Shown: positions 23,150 through 28,114 of the stretch, piece after piece
Position numbering within the stretch: position 1 is the stretch's first letter
Layout: each line of letters begins with the position of its first letter
NCBI GenBank assembly: GCA_038329675.1
Contig: JBBQNE010000026.1
Span: 1-28,114, forward strand
Length of the DNA: 28,114 bases
Direction of reading: 5' to 3'
Source of the DNA: JANXVY01 sp038329675
Lineage (GTDB): Bacteria; Pseudomonadota; Alphaproteobacteria; Rhizobiales; Hyphomicrobiaceae
Notes under the pieces: generated by a model
Seen by the model: the letters and a program-made list of their open reading frames with translations, nothing else
Database searches by the model: none
What the model was told of the DNA's origin: nothing
Program-made: the position numbers and the translations under genes

Positions 23150-23199
23150 CATTCTGGCCGCTGTCGCTCTGCAGCGATCCGACTACACTGCGCCCCATG

Positions 23200-24150
23200 T
23201 CATGAAGCCGCATTCATCAACGACTTGACATGGACCGCCACCGAACGGGCGAGCCCGTTCAAGTCATAGCCTCCTTCTAACATCGATACGATTCGGCCTT
23301 TGCAATGGCGGTCGGCAATTTCGGCAAGTTGATCACTCACCCACAGAAAATCAGCCTCGACCAGCTCCAAACTCGCCAGTGGATCGTCGCGGTGCGCGTC
23401 AAATCCGGCCGAAATGATCAGCAAATCGGGCCGGAAATTATCGAGCGCCGGTATGATGCGGCTCTTAAACGCGTCCTTAAATTTGTCGCCACCATCGCCC
23501 GATCGCAGCGGCGCGTTCCAGATATTACCCACGCCGGTTTCCGATAGCGCCCCGCTGCCGGGATAAAGCGGCATTTGATGGGTCGAAGCAAACAGCAGGT
23601 TCTTGTCGGACCAGAAAATATCCTGTGTCCCGTTCCCGTGGTGCACGTCGAAATCGACCACTGCAACCCGCTCCAGGCCATAGGTTTTGCGCGCATAGTG
23701 GGCCGCGATCGCAACGTTGTTGTAAAAACAAAACCCCATCGCCCGGTTGGCTTCCGCGTGGTGGCCGGGCGGGCGCACCTGACAGAATGCGTTCTTGATC
23801 CCAGACGCTGGGTCCATCACCTGATCAACCGCCAATAGCCCGGCACCAACCGCCCGCATCACTGGCTCAAAGGACCCAGGCGACATCAGCGTATCGCCAT
23901 CGACGTAAACCGGTTCTGACTTGGCCCGATCCCGCGCCGCCTTGACCCGTGCGATGTGTTCGGCCGGGTGCGCCAACAAGATCGCCGCCTCCGCATCGTC
24001 CCTCAACGGCGCCTCGAACCGTTTCAAATCGGCATAAAACTCGTGCGCCAATACGCGATCGATCGCTCGCATCCGGTCAGGCCGCTCCGGGTGGCCCTGG
24101 CCGGTGTCATGCGCAACAAAGCTTGGATGCGTAATGAGCAGTGTCGGCAT
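23200..24150 (-). CDS. Histone deacetylase family protein (class II-like amidohydrolase)
   Basis: This is a 316-residue zinc amidohydrolase of the arginase/deacetylase fold. Bacterial members act on acetylated polyamines, other small amides or acetyl-lysine; the substrate here is unknown. The first part has HDTGQGHPERPDRM. The catalytic pair His130-His131 is in VRPPGHHAE. Zinc ligands are Asp168 and His170 in VDFDVHHGNGTQDIF and Asp251 in SAGFDAHRDDPL. The closing MLEGGYDLNGLA is typical of the class II group. All catalytic residues are present, so an active enzyme is likely. It is transcribed toward xseB. The start ATG at 24150 has a GAGAGA stretch upstream. Confidence 0.93.
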   Translation of the reverse strand: MPTLLITHPSFVAHDTGQGHPERPDRMRAIDRVLAHEFYADLKRFEAPLRDDAEAAILLAHPAEHIARVKAARDRAKSEPVYVDGDTLMSPGSFEPVMRAVGAGLLAVDQVMDPASGIKNAFCQVRPPGHHAEANRAMGFCFYNNVAIAAHYARKTYGLERVAVVDFDVHHGNGTQDIFWSDKNLLFASTHQMPLYPGSGALSETGVGNIWNAPLRSGDGGDKFKDAFKSRIIPALDNFRPDLLIISAGFDAHRDDPLASLELVEADFLWVSDQLAEIADRHCKGRIVSMLEGGYDLNGLARSVAVHVKSLMNAAS

Positions 24151-24208
24151 GGGGGCTTCATCTCTCGAACGGGCAAACTAAATAACGCGCGATAATAGCC
24201 CGATGTCC

Positions 24209-24241
24209 AGCCAAGCGAAAAGTTAATCCGCTAATTTGGCT
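24209..24241 (-). terminator. Hairpin downstream of sua5, possible terminator
   Basis: AGCCAA (24209-24214) pairs with TTGGCT (24236-24241), extended inward by GCG/CGC with a small bulge. It begins about ten bases after the sua5 stop on the minus strand and lies before the deacetylase gene. The region is A/T-rich, but no long T-run follows. Confidence 0.3.
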
Positions 24242-24250
24242 TCTTGTGCC

Positions 24251-25288
24251 CTACGTCGCGCCACCAACGGCGGCCCACGACACCCGTTCAGCCGCCGCCC
24301 GCGCGAGCCGGTCGTTGATCGCTTCACCCAGGCCGTGCGCCGGGATCGGCATCACCGCGATCCCCGCTGCACCCGTCTCGTCGAGCCGCCGCAGCGCCCC
24401 AAACAAATTGCGCGCCGCTTCCACAAGGTCGCCCGATGGCGAAAGGTTCACCACCAATCCCGCCCCCGCTCCCGCTGTATGATCCACATCCACCACCGGC
24501 CCGAACGCCAACAACACTTCGCCAGGGCCCGCCACCGTTGCCCCAAGTCGCACCCGCGCACGCGGGGCATAATGGCTTGCAAGCTGACCCGGCGCACTCG
24601 GCCTCGGCTCGCCGTCCAACGCGATACGCCCGCCGCCATCGCTAGCCCGCAGGATCGTCGAGCCGATTGTCGTCTCGACCGCCTCACGTGGCACGCTGCC
24701 AGCCCGCAATAGCGAAACAACCACCTCGCCTCCCGCGACCGATGCAATGGATACGATCGTCGACTCGATCCCGCGCTCGCACGCCCCCCCATCGAGCACC
24801 GCCAAATCGTCGCCGAGTTCTGCGACGACATCGGCCGCCGCCGTCGGGCTGATCCGCCCCGATCGATTGGCCGAAGGCGCCGCCAGTGGTCGCCCCGCCG
24901 CGACAATCAACGCTCGTGCCACCGGATGCCCCGGCACCCGCACTGCCACCGTCCTGAGCCCGGCCGTCGCCAGATCGGCGATCCCGTTGTCAGCCTTGGC
25001 AGGTAGCACCAGCGTCAACGGCCCCGGCCAAAATCGCGCAGCCAACACCTCCGCGATCGCACACGGCTCGACCAGCCTCCACGCCGCCTCGACATTCGCC
25101 ACGTGTATGATCAGCGGATTAAACCGTGGCCTTGCCTTGCGCTCATAAATCCGCGCGATCGCATCCCCGTTGGCGGCATCGGCGGCCAGCCCATAGACGG
25201 TCTCCGTCGGCATCCCGACCAGTCCGCCACCGCCTAGAATGCGTGCAGCCTCCCCAATCGTTTCGCGGCTCGGTGTGAGGATCGGCAT
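24251..25288 (-). CDS. L-threonylcarbamoyladenylate synthase (Sua5/YwlC type)
   Basis: The enzyme makes threonylcarbamoyl-AMP from threonine, bicarbonate and ATP, the first step of the tRNA t6A modification. The 345-residue length shows it is the two-domain Sua5 form, not the short TsaC. The YrdC domain has VGMPTETVYGLAADA, the KxR motif at Lys51-Arg53 (RKARPRFNPLI), FWPGPLTLVLP and the SxN motif Ser139-Asn141 (APSANRSGRISPT). The linker APGQLASHYAP closes over the active site, and the C-terminal Sua5 domain follows (about 245-345). The gene begins six bases after the moeB stop, so the two are almost certainly co-transcribed. Confidence 0.95.
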   Translation of the reverse strand: MPILTPSRETIGEAARILGGGGLVGMPTETVYGLAADAANGDAIARIYERKARPRFNPLIIHVANVEAAWRLVEPCAIAEVLAARFWPGPLTLVLPAKADNGIADLATAGLRTVAVRVPGHPVARALIVAAGRPLAAPSANRSGRISPTAAADVVAELGDDLAVLDGGACERGIESTIVSIASVAGGEVVVSLLRAGSVPREAVETTIGSTILRASDGGGRIALDGEPRPSAPGQLASHYAPRARVRLGATVAGPGEVLLAFGPVVDVDHTAGAGAGLVVNLSPSGDLVEAARNLFGALRRLDETGAAGIAVMPIPAHGLGEAINDRLARAAAERVSWAAVGGAT

Positions 25289-25294
25289 CGGGTG

Positions 25295-26215
25295 TCAGGT
25301 CACGCCAAATGACGTGCCGCCGCGGGCTGGCGTCAGCGCAGGGTCATGCAAGCCCCCCCCCGGTATTTGACCACCTCTTACCGCGCTGCCCCAACCCGCG
25401 TTCAGCGCTCCAGCGTGCCCCGATAAATCCACGATCGTGGCATTGCGGCCCGACAGCGGATTATCCGGGTCCCAGCCGAACCGCACCGTATCGAACCGAC
25501 AGCCAAGCCCGTCGTAAATCAGCAACCGCCCGGCGAGGCTCTCGCCCACGCCCGCGATTTCCTTCAGCACCTCAACGGCCGCCAGCGTACCCATCACGCC
25601 CACGGTCGCGCCCATCACGCCGACTTCGGCACAGTTTGCAACCGTGCCCGGCGGCGGCGCCTCTGGAAACAGGCAACGGTACGTCGGCCACGGCATTCCG
25701 TCGGCGTTCGTCAGATGTGGCTTCAGCGTCGTCAACTGCCCATCGAACGGCCCGACGGCAGCAAACACAAGCGTCCGCTTCGCCAGATAGCACGCATCGG
25801 ACACCAGATACCGCGTTGTGAAATTGTCCGATCCATCGACCACAATGTCGTAGCGCGAGATCAGATCCAGAGCGTTGCCTGCCGTCAGGCGAACCCCGTG
25901 CGCTTCCACCTGAACATGCGGGTTAACCCGCGCCAGGCTCGCCTGCGCACTCGCAACCTTCGCGATCCCCACGCCTGCCGTATCGTGCACGATCTGGCGC
26001 TGTAAGTTCGACAGCGAAACCACATCATCATCAACGATGCCAAGCGTGCCGATCCCGGCGGCTGCCAGATACATCAACACTGGCGATCCAAGTCCGCCTG
26101 CGCCGACAACAAGCACGCGCGCCGCCTTGAACCGCTGCTGCCCCGCGCCGCCAATCTCGCGCAACACGAGATGCCGTTTATACCGCTCGATTTCCGGTTC
26201 ACTCAGTGTCGCCAT
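25295..26215 (-). CDS. moeB: ThiF/MoeB-family adenylyltransferase (molybdopterin-synthase adenylyltransferase)
   Basis: Such enzymes adenylate the C-terminal glycine of a small ubiquitin-like sulfur carrier (MoaD or ThiS). The 306-residue product has the nucleotide loop VLVVGAGGLGSPVLMYLAAAG (38-43 GAGGLG), DDDVVSLSNLQRQ, and VDGSDNFTTRYLVSDAC. The conserved cysteine is in NCAEVGVMG (Cys195). Odd points: the usual CxxC pairs that bind structural zinc are missing. The first reads TYRC instead of CYRC. The second pair near the end is absent; the sequence there is NPLSGRNATIV. A Gly-rich C-terminal tail (about 265-306) extends beyond the usual 250-270 residues. MoaD or ThiS itself is not in the window, so the exact partner is unproven. 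Confidence 0.85.
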   Translation of the reverse strand: MATLSEPEIERYKRHLVLREIGGAGQQRFKAARVLVVGAGGLGSPVLMYLAAAGIGTLGIVDDDVVSLSNLQRQIVHDTAGVGIAKVASAQASLARVNPHVQVEAHGVRLTAGNALDLISRYDIVVDGSDNFTTRYLVSDACYLAKRTLVFAAVGPFDGQLTTLKPHLTNADGMPWPTYRCLFPEAPPPGTVANCAEVGVMGATVGVMGTLAAVEVLKEIAGVGESLAGRLLIYDGLGCRFDTVRFGWDPDNPLSGRNATIVDLSGHAGALNAGWGSAVRGGQIPGGGLHDPALTPARGGTSFGVT

Positions 26216-26278
26216 AGCCGATCCCTACGACCTTTCCCCAAGTCGCGGTAGGCTTGGTCTCAACTGCACCCCAACCCC

Positions 26279-27277
26279 TCAGGCCTTGGGCGGCTCAACA
26301 GGGGCAAACAGATCGCTTGAGAAATACCGCTCCGCCGACGATGGCGCGAACGTCACGATCGTCTTGCCCGCATACTCCGGCCGCGCCGCCACCGTCAGCG
26401 CTGCGGCGAGGTTTGCCCCCGTCGAGATACCGCCGGGAATACCTTCAACCTTGGCCAGCATCCGCGACACCTCAAACGCCATGTCGCTTGGCACGGTGAT
26501 CACCTCGTCGATCAAATCGCGCTGCAGCACGTCCGGGATGAACCCTGCGCCGATCCCTTGAATTTTATGCGGACCCTTCTCGCCGCCCGACAGGACCGGC
26601 GAAGTCGTCGGTTCGACCGCAAAGACTTTGAGCCCCGGAATACGTGCCTTCAGCACACGCCCGCACCCCGTGATCGTCCCGCCGGTACCAACGCCAACCA
26701 CCAGCGCATCGACCCGCCCGCCGGTATCGCCAAAGATCTCCTCCGCCGTCGTCAGTTCGTGCACGCGCGGGTTAGCCGGGTTGACGAATTGACCGACAAT
26801 GATCGAATCCGGCGTCTCCCGATGCAGCTCCTCCGCCCTGGCGATCGCCGCGCCCATTCCGCCCGGCCCCGGCGTCAGCACGAGTTCAGCGCCAAGGTGA
26901 ACCAGTAGCTTGCGCCGCTCCACCGACATCGTCTCCGGCATCGTCAGGATCATGCGATAGCCGCGCGCCGCCGCCACAAACGCGAGGCCCACGCCCGTAT
27001 TCCCCGACGTCGGCTCAATCAGCACCGTTTTGCCGGGCGTTATGCGGCCCTCGGCTTCAAGCGTATCGATCATCGACACGCCGATCCGGTCCTTCACAGA
27101 CGAAAGTGGATTGAAAAACTCAAGCTTCATCAAAATGTCGGCCGTGGTCTTGGCTGCCGCCATCACCTTCGAAAGCCGGACGAGCGGCGTGTGCCCGATC
27201 GTCTCGGTGATGTCCTCATAGATGCGGCCTCGGCCCCACGTTTTGGTCGCCTTAAGGGTACGGATCATCTCGTTCAT
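26279..27277 (-). CDS. cysK: Cysteine synthase (O-acetylserine sulfhydrylase) CysK
   Basis: The PLP enzyme joins sulfide with O-acetylserine to make cysteine. The 332-residue product (ATG at 27277) has the PLP lysine Lys62 in FNPLSSVKDRIG. The substrate loop is PTSGNTGVGLAF, and the PLP-phosphate loop is VGTGGTITGCGR. The family pattern IGHTPLVRL opens the fold. The C-terminal end GGISTGANLAAA is also typical. An N-terminal extension of about 17 residues precedes the usual start. GGAG lies nine bases before this ATG. A longer frame from 27307 is less likely. It runs in the same direction as moeB, 63 bases upstream of it. Confidence 0.95.
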   Translation of the reverse strand: MNEMIRTLKATKTWGRGRIYEDITETIGHTPLVRLSKVMAAAKTTADILMKLEFFNPLSSVKDRIGVSMIDTLEAEGRITPGKTVLIEPTSGNTGVGLAFVAAARGYRMILTMPETMSVERRKLLVHLGAELVLTPGPGGMGAAIARAEELHRETPDSIIVGQFVNPANPRVHELTTAEEIFGDTGGRVDALVVGVGTGGTITGCGRVLKARIPGLKVFAVEPTTSPVLSGGEKGPHKIQGIGAGFIPDVLQRDLIDEVITVPSDMAFEVSRMLAKVEGIPGGISTGANLAAALTVAARPEYAGKTIVTFAPSSAERYFSSDLFAPVEPPKA

Positions 27278-27329
27278 GGGCTCAATCTCCAGGGCCGGTC
27301 GGCACAAAAAACGGGCAATACGCCCTCAC

Positions 27330-27548
27330 CTATTCACTGTAGCCCGCCAGTCGCAACCCGGCAAACCCAGCGCTACGTTGGACGGGTTTGAGGGGCTCGA
27401 TGCCCGCGCTACTGCGAAAGTGACGGTATCCCTCGTACGATGAGCTGACGCTAGTAACTCGAATTCGAAAAGCGTCGGAAGCGGGGTTATCGAACTTAGA
27501 ATCGATTTTGGACCCGGTTGTTGCGTCCACCCGCAATTCCGCCATCAT
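27330..27548 (-). CDS. Possible small hypothetical protein, 72 aa
   Basis: An ATG at 27548 opens a 72-codon frame between the VOC gene and cysK. The product is polar, with SDAFRIRVTSVSSSYEGYRHFR in the centre (family unknown to me) and no membrane helix. Third-position GC is lower than in neighbouring genes. I see no strong ribosome site. It may be a chance frame in an otherwise empty 271-base stretch. Confidence 0.2.
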   Translation of the reverse strand: MMAELRVDATTGSKIDSKFDNPASDAFRIRVTSVSSSYEGYRHFRSSAGIEPLKPVQRSAGFAGLRLAGYSE

Positions 27549-27561
27549 TAGCTGAAGCCCG

Positions 27562-27594
27562 TCAACGCGCCGCCAGCCTCAACGCGCCGCCAGC
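27562..27594. repeat. 16-bp tandem duplication across the end of the VOC gene
   Basis: TCAACGCGCCGCCAGC occurs at 27562-27577 and 27579-27594, a 17-base period. The second copy contains the last codons and the stop of the VOC gene, and the first lies directly after the stop on the minus strand. A slippage duplication therefore copied the gene's end, including its TGA. Confidence 0.85.
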
Positions 27595-28103
27595 AACCCG
27601 TCGAGATCAAGCGGGCGCGTATACATCGCCAATTCGCCATCGACAGTCACAGGCCACTCCGCTTGCGGACGGTCCCAGTAGAGTTCGAGGCCGTTACCGT
27701 CCGGATCGGCCAGATATAGCGCCTCGCTGACGCCGTGGTCGCTCGCCCCCTCAAGCGGGATCGACGCCGCCGTCAATCGGCGCAGCGCGTCCGCCAGTGT
27801 CGCCCGGGTCGGGTACACGATCGCCGCGTGAAACAACCCGGTCGTGCCCCGTGCTGGCGCTGCTCCGCCACGGCTCATCCAGGTGTTGAGCCCGATGTGG
27901 TGGTGATAATCGCCAGCGGCAAGAAACGCCGCGCTGCTCCCATAGCGTTGCGTCAACTCAAACCCGAGGATGCCACAGTAAAACGCAAGCGACCGGTCCA
28001 GATCAGCGACCTTGAGGTGCACGTGCCCGATCCGCACGCCAGGATCGATCGGCCGTGGGGTGAAGCTCGCAGAGTGCGTTGAAGTAGCTGATAATGCGGG
28101 CAT
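27579..28103 (-). CDS. VOC family (glyoxalase/extradiol dioxygenase-like) protein
   Basis: The 174-residue product has the vicinal-oxygen-chelate fold. A first beta-alpha-beta-beta-beta unit has IGHVHLKVADLDRSLAFYCGILGFEL and DYHHHIGLNTW. A second unit has GLFHAAIVYPT and DPDGNGLELYWDRP. The likely metal ligands are the first-strand His, the His in YHHHIGLN and the Glu in LELYWD. The sequence resembles CatE-like catechol-2,3-dioxygenase family members (one VOC module). The substrate is unknown. The gene is complete: ATG at 28103, TGA at 27579. It is the last gene at the right edge; no neighbouring aromatic pathway gene is visible. Confidence 0.9.
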   Translation of the reverse strand: MPALSATSTHSASFTPRPIDPGVRIGHVHLKVADLDRSLAFYCGILGFELTQRYGSSAAFLAAGDYHHHIGLNTWMSRGGAAPARGTTGLFHAAIVYPTRATLADALRRLTAASIPLEGASDHGVSEALYLADPDGNGLELYWDRPQAEWPVTVDGELAMYTRPLDLDGLLAAR

Positions 28104-28114
28104 TTGTAGACGTC

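Overview
The window is chromosomal DNA from an alphaproteobacterium. The sequence is GC-rich and densely coding. The evidence for the group is an RpoD tail ending in a Rhizobiales-like Arg/Ser-rich motif, an FtsZ with a very long C-terminal linker, LpxC and BamD (outer membrane), and a classical division and cell wall (dcw) gene set. I cannot name a genus. Almost everything here is core metabolism. I see no phage, insertion sequence, CRISPR array, toxin-antitoxin pair or defence island, and no convincing new multi-gene system.

Layout. The window opens with the 3' end of rpoD (1-693, +). A 522-base low-density stretch follows, holding a terminator-like hairpin and a possible 58-residue ORF. 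Next come a DUF4349 membrane protein (+) and, convergent to it, anmK (anhydromuropeptide recycling). A long minus-strand series runs, in transcription order, queD, queF, ddl, ftsQ, ftsA, ftsZ, lpxC, bamD and anmK (12251 down to 2135). Diverging from its head is a plus-strand series: a 48-residue ORF, a PNPOx-like flavoprotein, murD, ftsW, murG, murC and murB (12446-19868). Then come carA (-), a 145-residue orphan (-), a GatB/YqeY-domain gene (+), xseB (-), a histone-deacetylase-like amidohydrolase (-), a sua5-moeB pair (-), cysK (-) and a VOC-family protein (-).

The main architectural point is that the dcw cluster is split. In the usual order, murD-ftsW-murG-murC-murB-ddl-ftsQ-ftsA-ftsZ-lpxC lie on one strand. 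Here the mur/ftsW half and the ddl-to-lpxC half are back to back and divergent, separated by two queuosine genes, a small ORF and a flavoprotein gene. A 9-bp perfect hairpin lies in the shared intergenic region. murE, murF and mraY are not next to murD in this window.

Function. murD, murG, murC, murB and ddl build lipid II, FtsW polymerises it, and FtsQ, FtsA and FtsZ form the divisome. LpxC and BamD serve lipid A and outer-membrane protein assembly, and AnmK recycles anhydroMurNAc. Grouping these could couple envelope growth and division. QueD and QueF belong to tRNA queuosine synthesis, and Sua5 to the tRNA t6A modification.

A secondary theme is short tandem duplication at or inside gene ends: 15 bp in the murD tail, 15 bp in the carA head, 12 bp in the ftsZ linker and 17 bp across the stop of the VOC gene. 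Key residues are missing in QueD (the usual cysteine) and MoeB (zinc cysteines).
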